Origin: Sphagnum compactum
Lineage: Eukaryota; Bryophyta; Sphagnopsida; Sphagnales
Reading direction: 5' to 3'
Length of the DNA: 64,000 bases
Assembly: GCA_965153455.1 (NCBI GenBank)
Contig: OZ234501.1
Span: 12,028,001 to 12,092,000, forward strand
Within the stretch, counting starts at the first letter, position 1. Each line of letters starts with the position of its first letter. This document shows, one piece after another, positions 10,626 through 23,580 of this stretch. The position numbers and the translations under genes are program-made. The notes beneath the pieces were generated by a model. It had not been told where the DNA came from. It saw only the letters and a list, made by a program, of their open reading frames with translations, and did no database searches.

Positions 10626-12058
10626 ACTTGGCTAATCCCATGAGTTGTGCCAATCACACATGGGCGCTATTGAGGTGCGTGCAGTGAGGTTCTTTATAGA
10701 CTTTTGTGTTCATTTTCACCGAGTAAGGGTTTCATCCTCTATAACTAAGAAATATCGCAGTACAGGGACGGTGGCTTCAGAACATGTCTGCCGAATAATT
10801 CAGTTATTTTGAAGATTTTCATTTGAAAATTTGAAAATATTCAAGAATATTTCAAAAGATTGTTCATTTTCCTTCACAAATTTTTTTTTCATCTTTTCAA
10901 AAAATAAGTATTGAAAATTTCAGCATTTTAAAAAATAATATAATAATATGTGTCGAAGCTGCCAAGGTAATACGACATTTTAATACACGTCTTTACCAAG
11001 GTGGACAAAATATGTGTCGGGTAAGGCTCCAATGTGGGGCATTCCTGGAAGGAAAGGGGGCGGGCTTGGGGGCCTATGACAAGGAGATAGGCCTATATAA
11101 TTTATGGACCTAATATGTCCAGGGTAGGACATTAAGGGGCCTCTGACAAGTCTGTAAAGACCCATGTTGGTGTAGGATACAGGCCTATGGTTGGTACCAA
11201 ACACTAGTATTAAGGACCCTTCCAGGCTGGTATGAAAATGTCCAAAAGTACCCAATACCACGCCCAAACTGGGATTGGCAAATGTAGTTCAGAAATTGAT
11301 ACCAAACTAACTGAGGTTAAGACATAATAAAAGCTACTATGTAGAAGACCTGGAGTTAGGTCTCATAGTGTTAAGTGGGTTACCATTGTTAGAATTAAAA
11401 AACTAATAATATCATGTTTTAAAAAACCATAACAAACCTATGTTAATTAGCACTAATTTAAAAGTTAGTTAAATTAAATTAATTTTTTTTAACTCATCCG
11501 CACCTAGGATAATCATGGAATTTTTTTTTGGGGTTTAACTTGATTTAAAGCTCCCTTTTATGAGCTACTATTTAACATTGTGTTTTTTATTTCAAGATCT
11601 ATGTCTTTTGAAGATTTGATGTTAAGTTAATATGTATTTTATTCTTTTAAATATTAAAAAGCACAAAAAAATACATTGAAAAATGAACCAAATTGGTCCA
11701 TCCTAATGTTTAAGGATTAATATAAATTTAAAACCTGATTAATATTATGTGACATTTAGGACTTGATGTTAGTTAACATTCTTAATGCGAACACGAACGA
11801 AGGGAAAAATAAAAAGAAAAAAAAGACTTGCCTCAAATTAACATTCAACTTAGCATTAAGTGTGATCCTAAGTAAGACCCATGACAATATAGGTATATAT
11901 CTTTTACCTAATTAAATTTCAACAATTCAAACCCTAAAGATGAAAAGGGCAAACAATTATAGGTGCCTATTATTAACCCAGGTTAATTGTGAAGTTTCTT
12001 GGAAGGGTCCAAGGTCCAAACCCTGCCGATGCGGCACGTTTCCAGGCGTTCTCATAAC
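10626..12058. other. Intergenic DNA, no gene seen
   Basis: AT-rich with a somewhat more GC-rich island at about 10980-11290, where a 95-residue minus-strand frame shows no family resemblance. I assign no gene. Confidence 0.4.
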
Positions 12059-12178
12059 GCAGAATCAGCCGTCGGGCCCGATTCTGTCATTTACCTGCCT
12101 CCCTAGTTTACGACCTACCTCCCTAGTTTTCGACCTGCCACGGACCTCTGTCTTCACTCTCTCTCTGCGCGCGTTGCT
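12059..12178 (+). promoter_or_regulatory. Probable promoter/leader of the membrane-protein gene, sharing sequence with the KNL2 leader
   Basis: It shares CAGAATCAGC...CGATTCTGTCATTT, CCTACC motifs and a CTCTCTCTCTGCGCGCGTT tract with 3033-3275. It lies 460-580 bp upstream of the ATG at 12637. A CTT-rich stretch follows, typical of plant 5' UTRs. A leader intron between here and the ATG is possible but unproven. Confidence 0.4.
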
Positions 12179-12435
12179 TCTGATTCTTCTTCTTCTCCTT
12201 CTTCGACTTCCCGTTTCAGAGGATTTTTGGAACTCGTCGCTCGTAATTGGAGTGCAGCGATCGCGTTTTCATGTGAGCCCCTCCCTCGTGTTCTTCAAAT
12301 TTACTTAATTTTTGGTTTCGGGTTTGCTATAATAAAATGTTGCGAATTTGCGGTCCTTGAAGAAGAAGATGATGATGATGGTGATGGGGGAGCTTCGACG
12401 GTTCTTTGATCTTGTAGGTTTCCAACGTGTTTTTT

Positions 12436-12466
12436 TTGGGGGGCGGCGGGGGGGGGGGGGGGGGGA
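12436..12466. repeat. G-rich homopolymer tract
   Basis: A run of G broken once by CGGC, about 30 bases long, in the 5' region of the membrane-protein gene. Its exact length is a likely sequencing weak point. Confidence 0.8.
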
Positions 12467-12636
12467 TCTTTTGAAGAATGCGTGTTTGTGAATGCAGACT
12501 GGCTTGATTACGTGCGCTTTATTCTTTTGGAGAGATTCACGTTTCTGCTTTCGATGGGATTGGTTCTTGAATTTTGACGACAATATTCTCCGCTTTGTCA
12601 ATAGAATTGTCTGCGTTTTCCTGCACATTTGGTGGA

Positions 12637-13263
12637 ATGATGAGATCGAGAATGGTGGAGGGACCGTCGCCATGGGTACCGGCAACCATTCTGGGAATTA
12701 TTCTGCTCATCACAACACTGCCATATTCCTCAAGGCCAGGAGCTGCTGAACTAGTTATCGCCTATCAAGCTGCACCGCCTATGATGGCGGCGTACTCGGG
12801 CAGCCTCTTCATTCTGCGATTGCTTTGGTTGCCTGTTCTCCTCATAGTCCTTTTCGAATGGTTCATACCTGCTGGCTCATGGAAGAGGTCTGGGCAATTC
12901 CATGCTGTTGATGGGTATGGACGACCAGCTTATTCTTATGCAGATCGGACAGCTCTTGGAGCATTTCCGTCATACAACTCGCGCGGGGGAAGTAGCTGGT
13001 CGCGGTCCAGGTATGGACGTCCTTCATGGACCGCGTACCACAAACAGAACAACTACACTGTTCAGAATTGGTTCTGGACCAGTTTCATGGATTTCGGTGG
13101 ACACTGGGTACTGATTTTTCTGGGGCTTCTGGTTTTCTCCATCATGGTGGGATGGTGGGGTACCGCATACTATTATGCTGTTCCTTCTTCCACATATGCC
13201 TTCAGCTTTCCCTGGTCTCTGTTCCTACCTTGGTGGCCTTCTGTTGTCGTCCAGCCATACTAA
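12637..13263 (+). CDS. Unrecognised multi-pass membrane protein, 208 aa
   Basis: A single open exon from ATG 12637 to TAA 13261-13263. A second in-frame ATG (residue 6, position 12652) could also start it. Hydrophobic segments: residues about 14-30 (VPATILGIILLITTL, signal-anchor-like), 57-78 (LFILRLLWLPVLLIVLFEW), 156-176 (HWVLIFLGLLVFSIMVGWW), plus a Trp/Pro/Phe-rich C-terminus (187-203). Between segments two and three lies a polar Tyr/Ser/Arg-rich loop with repeated YGRP (residues 94-97 and 126-129). The strong membrane pattern and balanced composition argue for a real gene, but I do not recognise the family. It probably sits in the secretory pathway or plasma membrane (inference). Confidence 0.6.
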   Translation: MMRSRMVEGPSPWVPATILGIILLITTLPYSSRPGAAELVIAYQAAPPMMAAYSGSLFILRLLWLPVLLIVLFEWFIPAGSWKRSGQFHAVDGYGRPAYSYADRTALGAFPSYNSRGGSSWSRSRYGRPSWTAYHKQNNYTVQNWFWTSFMDFGGHWVLIFLGLLVFSIMVGWWGTAYYYAVPSSTYAFSFPWSLFLPWWPSVVVQPY

Positions 13264-16200
13264 CAGACTTGCCATGGCTCAGCTGCTGCATACAACTTGT
13301 TGGTTGTTGGGTGGTCCTTGCTCTTCAGTAACAAAGTCTCAATTTGTGGAGAGAATTCAATACCCAACAAGACTTGTGTTCAGAACTAGTGGCCGAATGA
13401 TTTTGAGGATTTGAGACTGAATATAACCCATTGTCATTTTTTTGTTCTGGTAGAGAGGAGAGAGAGAGAGGTAGCTCCCCATACAGACAGAAATCTGGGC
13501 TTCATTTCCTCAGGAAAACAGAGAAAGTAAACACATGATCAATCTAGCTGCTGCTCAAGGTTCCAAAAAATGGGTTTCCTTCCGAAACTTTGAAGAGAAA
13601 ATTTTGGTGTCTAAACATATTGACACTATGTTTTGCAAACTCAAAATGACATTATAGCTGCCAGAATTCATTTTGACTTACTCTAGAGACCTCTTGACCA
13701 TGACCCATTCAATGAATGAAAGTTGGGTTTAGAGAGAGATCGATTGCCTGTTCTCTTCTTGAAGCTGTCTTGTTATGTCGGAGATGGGTTATGTGTCATG
13801 ATCGAGCTTGCAACAACAACACTTACACACCAGGTTAGTTGTGTTGTTTTTGTCAAGTTGAGGCTGGAGGAGAAGGAGAAGAAGTCTACCTAGAAGGTGT
13901 TTGAGAGAGTTGATGAATAGATTCCCCAGTGTATTGGGTGTTTTTTCTGTTTTGGAACTGCAGGTAGAAACAGTTTCTCAGTTTATCACAAATGCACATA
14001 AACTTTTCCAATTTGCTGCAAGTAGATGGATGCTCCCTGAACTTAACCTTGCGCAAAATTCTTCTCGAAAATGCACTCTATTTTGCATGTGGGAAATAGA
14101 GTTCTTTGGATGGAGAAAAATCATGCATCATAATAAACCAGCATACCCAAAACAATCGAAGAAATTTGTGAATGAATTCACAGCTCACAAGCTCTTGGAG
14201 CTTTTGATTTTATGAATGTGCACAGAAGGACTTTACCAAACCCATGTCAAAAAATTAAAAAAAAATCCATGAGCCCTCCTCCTACAAATCCCAACACATC
14301 ATGCCAGCTTATAAGGGGGGAAGAGAAAACACCCGCTACGGCAGACACAAACCAAGCACACAGCACAAGAAAGCAGCAAACCATCACCAAATTCACAACA
14401 CAAATCCAACAATATGTTTTTTTTCAACGATTCACAATTACAAAAAAATAAATAAATACACATCCTTGAGCTAACAAAACATACCATGCTGTGTGGTTGG
14501 TTTGTACACCAGCCAAAGATCCAAGATGGGAATCCAAGTCGAAGCACGCGGATGCAGGGAGGATACAAACGAGCGATCGGCACAAATCTGGAACAACCAA
14601 ATGAACCAGGAAAGGAACATTGTCTTGCGATTTAAACCATATTCTTTCTTGAAGGATTGTGAATACAGTGGCTCTCGATTAAAGAAGTTTGTGTCTGGAC
14701 GGAGTTTGTCGGTGGTCGGGATGGCCGATGGCTTAGTGAAATATCATCCATTATGCAAGGGTTTGGATGACTGTAGCATCTCGTGCATACGGAGGGGATG
14801 CACGTCGTAATTTGTGGGCAGAGGGGGCTCGCGTTCGCACGGCCCTCATCCAATCAATTTAAAGCTAAATTTGGATGAATTCTCTCATTGAATTTAACCT
14901 AAAGTTTAAAAGTTGGTTTTTTGAACCCAAATTTTATAGGAAGTTATTTAATTCTTTTTTATAAATCGGTTTGTTAATCCATGTTGTAGCATCCATAAAC
15001 TAATTAAATAAATATTAATAAAATGAAATTAATATTAAAGTGTGTCAACGAGTGTGCTTGGTTGGTACCATGGTAAAAGCCCTCAAATGAATTTAAATTC
15101 TAATTTAGAAATAGCTAGGGCTTCTGCTGTTTATTGCAAGTTGAATGTTGTAATTTTTCACTTGGTAATAAGTGAGGAAATAGAAATGGTTTGCACACTT
15201 TTTTAAAAAATTAAAAATTAAATAAATAAATGTGGTAAGGAGGTTTGAATTAAGTGACTTATTGTTTAAATAGCTAAACAACATGGTAGAGTGACATCAT
15301 GCTTGGTAGAGTTATATTTTAAATATCACAATTTATTATTTCTATCTCAGATATCTACCCAAAAGAATTAATAATTATCTATCTATGCCACTTTTTTACA
15401 AGGAAACCATTGAAAATTTGGTGAAAGAAATAGTTTTGATACGATTTGGGAACTTTGGGAACGTTTTTAAAATCCAAACTTTTGAGGAGACAATTGAGAC
15501 ACTACTACCTATATGGCAAAATGTAAACAAAAAATTTAGTAATATCCTGAAATAATATTATAATTACCTGGTATTATCTGGTATCAATTTTCATTCTCCT
15601 TGTTTTGATTTTGAGGAAAAGATGGTAATTTACAATGATATTTTAAAACAAAGTCTTCACAAACTTCATGGATCACGATTTGGTAATAATAGTCGTGTGA
15701 AATTTGCTTTTCATAAGTTTGTATGAAATAGACACGAATGTCATTGATCTACTTATAATGTTTGAACATTGATGTTGTGCTCATTGTTTAGACATTGCAT
15801 TCGATGGGAGAGTCTTTTGAAGTTCTGTAGAGCTATCATGTGCTATGAGATCAATCAATTGCCGACACTATCAAAAGTAACAAAATCGCACACAAGAAAC
15901 ATGCACACTCAAAAGTAACAAAAAATTGCACACAAAAAACATGCACACGTCACAAATCTCAAGTTCATAATATAGTAGTTGAGGCCATTTCTAATTTCAA
16001 TAATAGTATGGGTGCAATTTGTTACCATCATATTACACCCTATTTGACGACGTCTGCAACTGAATGATCCACTCTCTGCCCTTCCATCTGAAATATCACT
16101 CCTCATAGCAACCGGTAAGTAAGCTGCATAAGAGGAGTTTGAACCAAGTAGGTGAGTCAAAGATGTGAGTTGCCAACAAGTTCTATATATCAAGATTGAA

Positions 16201-17134
16201 GAATGTGTACCTCCTACCAAACTCAAAGCCAACCATCGGCCAGACAAGCTGGTATGAGCACCACTCATAACTTCAAACAAGAGGTTTACTTCTCCTGAAT
16301 AAATAAATACAAGCTTTAATTGTCCAGATCTACAGCAAATGTTTGATGTACCTGCAACTTCCCCTGCACTTTGCCATCCTTACAACTCTCGTGAACCTGG
16401 TTAACATAGTTTCTCCAACAAACAAGGATATACAAGTGACAACGCAAATCTCTCCCACAAGCGGTTTGAAGCTAACAGGCACAGAATAATGTGTTATCAG
16501 CAGATCAACAGGAAAGGAGGATGCTTGACTGAGAATTTAAGGCACCAAGGCCTTTCTCTTGTCAAAACTGGGCCAACGCACCAATTGACTATCTCATGAG
16601 TGGCACCAAAAGAAGCACTCACATTGCATGGCTGTCAAAATGCATATACTTTCCAGGAACTGAAACCCACACTAGAGTAAAAGAGTTGCATTACTGCTCA
16701 CAGAAATATTCCCATCAGGAACCAAAATGTCTTGCAGATGCTTAGCTCTTTATACTGAAGCTTAGCCCAAACACAATTGCACAAAAGCCAAATACACATC
16801 ACTGACAGTTCCAAGCTGCTAATAGCCCCATTTTTGGATAATATCTATTCCACTGAAGCCATAGCAGCATCTGCCACACAACAGCATAGATCTACTGACT
16901 TACTAGGGAAGTCTCACAACACCCCAAAATACTTGAGCCTGGCAGAATTGAGGCTTTTGTCTCCAAGAAGGATGAGTAAACGTGAATATATAGTGGAGTC
17001 CAGAAGTCCAGAACAGATTGTACCAACAAACCTGCTCTTTTATCTCAAGGATCAACAGATTTGAGTCCTCAGACCAACCTATCTTGGCAAGCTGGCACTT
17101 CCAAAACAAGACCCCGTAACACAGCGAGACAATA
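13264..17134. other. Intergenic DNA between the membrane-protein gene and UBC2
   Basis: It should hold the 3' UTR of the upstream gene (from 13264) and of UBC2 (just below 17135, minus strand). I saw no other coherent gene. Open frames at 13901-14215, 14493-14810 and 15909-16280 lack family resemblance. The middle (14860-15900) is AT-rich. Confidence 0.4.
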
Positions 17135-19497
17135 TCATTCAGCTGTCCAGCTTTGCTCTACAATCTCTCGGACCCTCCGATTGTACTCACGGCGGTTTTC
17201 ACTGTACATGCGTGCCGCTTCAGAGTTTGCAGGCGAGTTGGGGTTGGGATCACACAGCAAGGACTGCAAGGACATATATCTCTATGTTAGCACACAAAAT
17301 CAAAGATTTGTAACTCAAGAACTTGCACCATTTGATTCCATTGCCCCAATAAAATGTCAACAATTGAATTTCCTCCAAGCAACCTAGAAAAGGGCACCCC
17401 CCTAAGCAATAGGAAAACATCAAGAAGATTAGAACCTGTGTGCACCACTCACCACAACAATCCTATGCTTGGAAAATGCAGATCTGATAGAGACCACTAC
17501 CTGGATTGAAGTGAGAATAGCAGCCACATCATAAATTGGGCTCCACTGGTTTTGCAGAATGTCTAGACAAATGCTCCCATCTGCATAGACTGCAGAATGC
17601 ACCAACAAAGTTGGTGACAATTACATGCATGCAAAAACAGACGTATGAGCAAGCCATAACAACCTACTATACAAGCAACATTCAAAGGAGCTGGCCACCC
17701 AATGCTACCAATACGGATCATAAACCCCTTCTTGACAGACTCTCTACAGACACATCATCTACGAGTTTCCAGGAACAGTGAGCACATGCCCAAAAATGAG
17801 GCATGCAACTATTGCTCAAACCTGAGCACCTGCTTCAAACATCAAGAAGGCCACACAAATCCTCCAAAGAAAAAGGATAATGACTTACTGTTCGGGTGGA
17901 ACATTTTAGAAACAAAGCGCACAGTTGGAGGCTTGTTTGGGTAGTCTTCAGTGAACTGCAAAGTCAGCTTGAAAGTGCCTGAAGACAAAGAGTAAAACAC
18001 ATTAAGGAATGCAATACAATGGCTTCCAAAGAAAGGGACAAAGCACAAACATGCTTCTTACCTTCAATGCAAAGAAAATTGACCTACATCTACAGAACAC
18101 AGAAATTGTTAAGATTCAACAGGGCATCCATACATTCATACATCAAAAGCTTCTAAGAATAATAAAAATAGAATGGCAACTACAACCATACCTCCATCCC
18201 ATGGGGTATCATCTGGCCTGCAAAACAAGGTACACAAAAAGCATCAGAAGAACTCTGAATACAGCCTTACTTCAAGATGTAACAAGAGTTGGGATGACAT
18301 TTTTCAGGAGAGTGCATTTGTTGCCCACAGTGAACCACAACATGACACCGACAAAAAGAGAAAAACCACCAGCAAAAACACAAATGAAAATCCAATATTG
18401 ACAAGGCACCATGAAGGGTCCACTGATGAGCCCATGCTGGTTACACCCATCAGAAGGATATGACCCTGAGCATGAATAACCATCAGCAATCATACACATT
18501 CTTCAACAGAATCAAAATACAAGACACTGCAAATGTGAGCCATCACAAACTGAGATACCACTTTGCAGTTTGAACTCCAACAACCTCCAAGAAACTGCAG
18601 ACTTTGGAGTTTGAACTGATATTCTATTCATCAAATGTTGCAACAAGAACTAGAAATCACACAAGTAAACAGACATCTCCAATCCCTGCCCTACAAGACG
18701 AAGTTGCCTTCTGAAGCAACTGTCTCAAACATCCACCATACTTGGCCATGAACACAGAACACGCCAAGACATGTCAGATTCACATCCAAGCACCCCAGAA
18801 CGTGAAACCTCAAGAATCAAAACCTCTGTGCAGATAATTGAGCCTGTCGGTAAGTTAGATCGGATAATTAGAGCAATAGAAAAACTGCCAGATTTGCAAG
18901 AGTCTGTAGCACATGGAGAGAGCTCCAGTCATGCACTCCACATGAGGACACAGAAAAACTCTGAGATCCCCCGAAACTCCTCAAGGTCAAAGACAGTACC
19001 ATCCATGTCTCATCTCTTGCACATGATCTTCGACAAGTACACAACAGACAAGGCACAGACATATACCCCGTGTTCCACGAACTTTGGCTGGTCATCAATC
19101 AAGCCCTCTTGCTTGCCGTTTACGAAGGACCACACGGCCAGAGGTTCAAATGTAACAAAACGATATTTCCACGGACACGCACGGCCATCCTCAAAACAAA
19201 CAAAACAGACGAAAAACAAAACAAATGAACACAGATCTTCACTCAATTGACAACAGCATCCAAAAAGAAACACAAACAAACACACCACACACAAACAGGT
19301 GACAGGAAAACCACGAAGACCAGAACAACTTCTTTTCCTTCTTCTTCTTCTTCTTCTTCTTCTTCTGCCTACCCGAAGATGACAGCGTTCCACAGCATGA
19401 TATTGTTGTCCTGAGGAGCACCGCTGATTCCTGCTGGTGGATCATGTTGCAAACGCTTGAAGTCTCGCATCAGTCTCTTTCTGGATGGGGTAGACAT
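17135..19497 (-). CDS. UBC2: Ubiquitin-conjugating enzyme E2, RAD6/UBC2 type
   Basis: A class I E2 that passes ubiquitin to targets; plant UBC1/2 (RAD6) act with HUB E3 ligases to monoubiquitinate histone H2B and in DNA-damage tolerance. Minus-strand exons in order: 19373-19497, 18192-18217 (26-bp micro-exon), 17889-17978, 17501-17589, 17135-17263. All introns are GT-AG, phases match, and the total is 459 bp = 152 residues, the canonical length. It starts [16 protein letters not shown]. The HPN motif is at residues 78-80 and catalytic Cys88 is in [14 protein letters not shown]. It ends EQSWTAE. The short C-terminus without an acidic tail is usual for plants. A CTT microsatellite lies in intron 1 next to its donor. 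No damage is seen. Confidence 0.97.
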
Positions 19498-21600
19498 GGC
19501 GCCGTCACGAAACCTGCCTTTTTCTGGCCGCGCGTCCGTCCCACGCCGGCGGGACAACCAAAACCCTCTTACGCCTTGTTGTTATCCACCAGCCCTAGAT
19601 CTTGAGCATCTGCGCTCCGGTTTTCCTCTGCCTCACCATCCAAGACTGTGTTACTAGTTGCTAACTCTCTTGTTCTCGCTCTCGTCTTCTGTCCCCTCTC
19701 ACAGACCACGACTAAGTCCGCCTTTACCGGCCTACAAGAGCGCGCGCGCGCGTCGTCGTCGTCGGAGCAGTACAAAATCAAAGCTCTACGGCACAAGAGC
19801 GAAATGCGCTCCGTTGCAAACGAGAGACAAACGTGAGCGTTGAAACCCTTGTCCCCGAGAGAGAGAGAGAAGGAGCGAGGAAGCTCAATTCCACGGTGAC
19901 CGCGCGGTCTCGCTACGCTTCCACGGTGACCGCACGGCTACCACGCGGTACGTCTTCCGACAGCGGGACCTGACATTATTAGTTAGCCCCTTACTAAATC
20001 CACCCCTAATTTTGTCTCTAAATTTGGAGGGCCCTCCAAACCCCGCCAACCCCCCCCCCCCCACAACCCAAAAAACCCCCAATTTTCACTTCTTTGGGTT
20101 TTGTGTTTTTTTTTTGTTTCCTCTAAATAAAATTCTAAAATTTAAACCCTTCCAACTATGGTCCCTAGTAAATTAGGTTTTTTTTGTTTTTTCCGGACCC
20201 CTCTTGAATCCACCCCGTAACGTAACGTAACAACATCCCGCGCGATTTTGCTAGTGTATCTAGAGAGCGCCTCGCGAAGTGTAAAATTCCCATCCGGCTT
20301 TTTGAAAACTAAAAATTAGTTTCGACACTTGTTGTACTGAAAAAAAAATTGTCACAATGATGATGAATTGTCAATAAGTGAAACGGAAAAAAAGAAAGAA
20401 ATACGGAATATGTATATATACTATGGTTTTGCGAATTAAAATGTGCGTGTTGTTCGAGCCCGCTCTTCCTTTCGCTCAAGCTTTGGCGTATTCCACCCTT
20501 CCTTGTACGGTAGCCCCTGCCCCCCTTTGGGAATATATGTTACCATCATAGCCAAAAATGATGGCAATGCTTAACACGTTGTAATAATTTGGCGAAGAAG
20601 AACGGAAAAGAGTGCAACAAGGAAGGACCGATATCCATGTTGGCTCGGTCCTCTTCGTAAGACCCCCACCATAAGACCCCACCTACAAGGGTCTTACAAG
20701 GGTCTTACAACCTAGCCTTTTGGGTAAAGAAAACGCCAAAGCCAAATAAATCAATGGAATCAATCAAATTCATGGATTTTGGCAATGGTGGATATATTGT
20801 TAAAAGAGGGCACACAAGAGAATGGTTATTTTGATCTAGAATAGTTTTTAGATTTAAATAATTATGTCGATCTACCTAATTTTAAAATTTTGGGGTTTTT
20901 TTTTTTTTTTGCTGCAATTTTTTTTAAAAAAAAAGCCTTTGTAGGGTTATAGCCCCCCAAAAAAAATTCACATTTTGGCCAAAAATCACACCCAAAAAAT
21001 GATATTAAAAATGGATGAACTCTTGCTCACATCAAGCATCTTCATCACTTTCGGTACAAGATTGTTCCAAAACAAAATATAAACTCAAAGCTTTGGTTAT
21101 TGCAAAGACCCAAGGCAACCCCAAAAAAAAAGAAAAAAAGGAAAAAAAGAAACTTCACACCAACACAAATCATAGCCCATTCCCAAGCATGTTTCTCAAG
21201 CTTCCGAACCAATTGGGAGTGGTCAAATAATTTCTTTTATTATTATAATTTTCTTGGAAGAAGAAATACCAATAAAAATTTTATTTATAAATTTTATAAA
21301 ATTAAAATTAATAAAAAAATTAATTTTTCTTTTTAAAAAACCACATTTTTCAGCTCAAGAAGACCAACATGCAAAAGATATAAGGATTATGTGACCCAAC
21401 ACCCACTAATAGTGCACCATCCATTTGTAAGCCTTTTGTGGGGGGGGGGGGGGGGGGGGGGGGGTGGGGATCCTTATACAAGTGGTTGATTTGGTCATCC
21501 TTGTACAAATAGTTCATTTCCCAAGACACATTATCTCTACACTATGTCATCATCATCATGTGTTAGCTTTGCTTCCCAAAAGATGATCCCTACTACCCAG
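19498..21600. other. UBC2 upstream region and intergenic DNA
   Basis: It begins with the UBC2 promoter and leader (19498-about 19960), which is relatively GC-rich with a CGCG run at 19740-19750 and a GA-repeat at 19858-19870. It includes a C-tract (20052-20062) and a short direct repeat of CAAGGGTCTTA (20687-20708). No other gene was seen. Confidence 0.4.
21440..21465. repeat. G homopolymer, ~24 bases
   Basis: A nearly pure G-run followed by TGGGG. Its length may be an assembly artefact. Confidence 0.85.
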
Positions 21601-21627
21601 TATGCTTTTAGGAGAGCTCCTATTGAA

Positions 21628-21648
21628 CCCTAAACCCTAAACCCTAAA
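21628..21648. repeat. Interstitial telomere-type CCCTAAA triplet
   Basis: Three consecutive CCCTAAA units, the plant telomere repeat. At this size it is a telo-box-like motif or a small interstitial relic, not a chromosome end. Confidence 0.85.
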
Positions 21649-22372
21649 AACCCACCATTAGACTAGTGATGATACATCACATTGACAAAGAAACACCCAT
21701 TCAAAATTCAATGATTTTTTGGCTGAATTTTCAATATTTCAAAAAAAATTCAATTTGTTTGGAAAAACTCAAGAAAAACTCTTTTTTTCAATATAAAATG
21801 AGTTTTTTCAGCAAAAATTTGCCCAAATTGTTCATTGTGTTCTTCTTGTTCTTCTTGCCTTTGCCCTAATGCCTTGGTACTCACCATGGTGTCATGTTGA
21901 TTTCACCTTCTTATTTTTATGCCACATTTCTTGTCGTGTTCATGCTTCTCATATTCCTACTCTACTATCTCTCCCAACCTCTACACAAAACTTAGAAAAT
22001 GGGTTGCACTAAGTGTGTAGAGACATGTCTTACTACCCACATTATCCTTTGACACTATCTTTTTTCGCTTTCATTACGCTTCCTTTTGTGAATTAGAAAT
22101 GATGTTGAAGTTGGCACCTCGATATTCCAATGGGTGAGCTTGGAGATATATTTGAAAATTGTGATGAAACCTTTCACTCGCATCACTAATTAAACCAAGA
22201 TGAATTGAACTATGGTCAAATATTAATTGTTAATGCTTATTAAGCTAGTCACCTAGTTGTGTTAAAAGAATGTTGTAATTATATGATGTGTTTCTCTTCT
22301 TTTTTTGTCTTTTTTTTCTTGATTATTTTTAAAACTTTTTTCTAGTGTTTTTCGTTCATAATACTTGGGTAT

Positions 22373-22925
22373 TTATTTCATGTAATCACATATGATTGAA
22401 TGTCATAAACACAAAAACAACCAAGATAAAAAGATTTTCTAAAAGTGCGAACTAACTCTGATAAAAGTAGGTTTAATTTTAAGTTCAAACACAAAACATG
22501 AAAATCAAAGACAAGAACTCAAAATTTGCAAAACATAAGTTATAAATCAAATTTTAATATGAAACATAAAAAGAAAAATAAATTATTGTGCAATTTCATA
22601 TTTAAATTTTATATTGACCATATTAGGGTGCCACTTTTATTTATACCCTTTTGAGGACCTAACAAAAAGATTTTCATGGAAGTTTTCATATGTTCACCAT
22701 TTAAAGAATTTTTTGAAAATATTTCTGACTATAAATGAATTATGAATGAACTAAGAATCGGCTATGAATGGAGCAAAAGTAAAGTACAAATAAATTACAA
22801 GTGAATTATGAATTAACTACTAAGTTAATTATAATCTCACTTTAAGTAAATTACAAGTTGATGGTGGATAAAAGTAGATGAAATCCATCCATGATGATGT
22901 TAACAATGATGATGTTGGCCAATGT
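22373..22925. repeat. Dispersed AT-rich repeat, family R2, copy i
   Basis: It shares with copies ii and iii an A-rich start (ATAAACACAAAAACAACCAA), a central CACTTTTATTTATACCCTTTT, and a tail of ATGAATTA/GAACTAA-type motifs ending near TCCATGATGATGTTAAC. The boundaries are approximate. No coding sequence. Confidence 0.55.
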
Positions 22926-22929
22926 TAAC

Positions 22930-23580
22930 ATCTTTAACATTCACTATAACCCACTAACAATTCCTTGCCTTTGGTTTTCCTTGTAAACAAATGTGATAAC
23001 GATAATAAATTGGCAAATGGTAGGGCATTATATGTTAAAAATATGAAAATAACAAAGACAATTTTTTTTTTGAAGTACACAAAAACCAAAACAAAGTATG
23101 ACAAAATAAGGTTTAAATGCAAATCCAAACAGAACATGAAAATTAAAAAAACAATAACACAAATTGTGCAAAAATAATTTTTTTAAAAATGTTTTGATAA
23201 AACACAAGAATGTGATCATGAAATGAAGCAAACAATGCTATGGTGTAAAAATGTGTTTTAAATTAGTGTGAAATATATTAAAAATAATGGGGGGGTCCTA
23301 CTTTTATTTATAGCCCTTTGGGCCCTTAGTCTAAAGAAGTTTTCATATGTCCACCATCCAAGGAAGTTTTTAAAAAATCCTTTTAAATTATAAGTAAATT
23401 TTAAATCATTTACATGCTATGGATGAAAATGATATGATTGCAAATGAACTTCATTTATTATGGATGAAAATTGGACAATGATGGTTGATTTTTCCATTGA
23501 ATACAAATGATTTATTATAAATGAAAAATGAATCAAATTCATCCATGGTGATGTTGATAATGTTGGTGTCTATGACACCA
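22930..23580. repeat. Dispersed AT-rich repeat, family R2, copy ii
   Basis: It follows copy i directly. Landmarks are CACAAAAACCAAAACAA, CCTACTTTTATTTATAGCCC and a tail ending near ATCCATGGTGATGTTGATAATG. It is more diverged than copy i in the first third and carries few tail-repeat units. Confidence 0.5.

Noticed and set aside
21628-21648. Chromosome end (telomere)
   Set aside because: Only three CCCTAAA units occur, with ordinary sequence on both sides.
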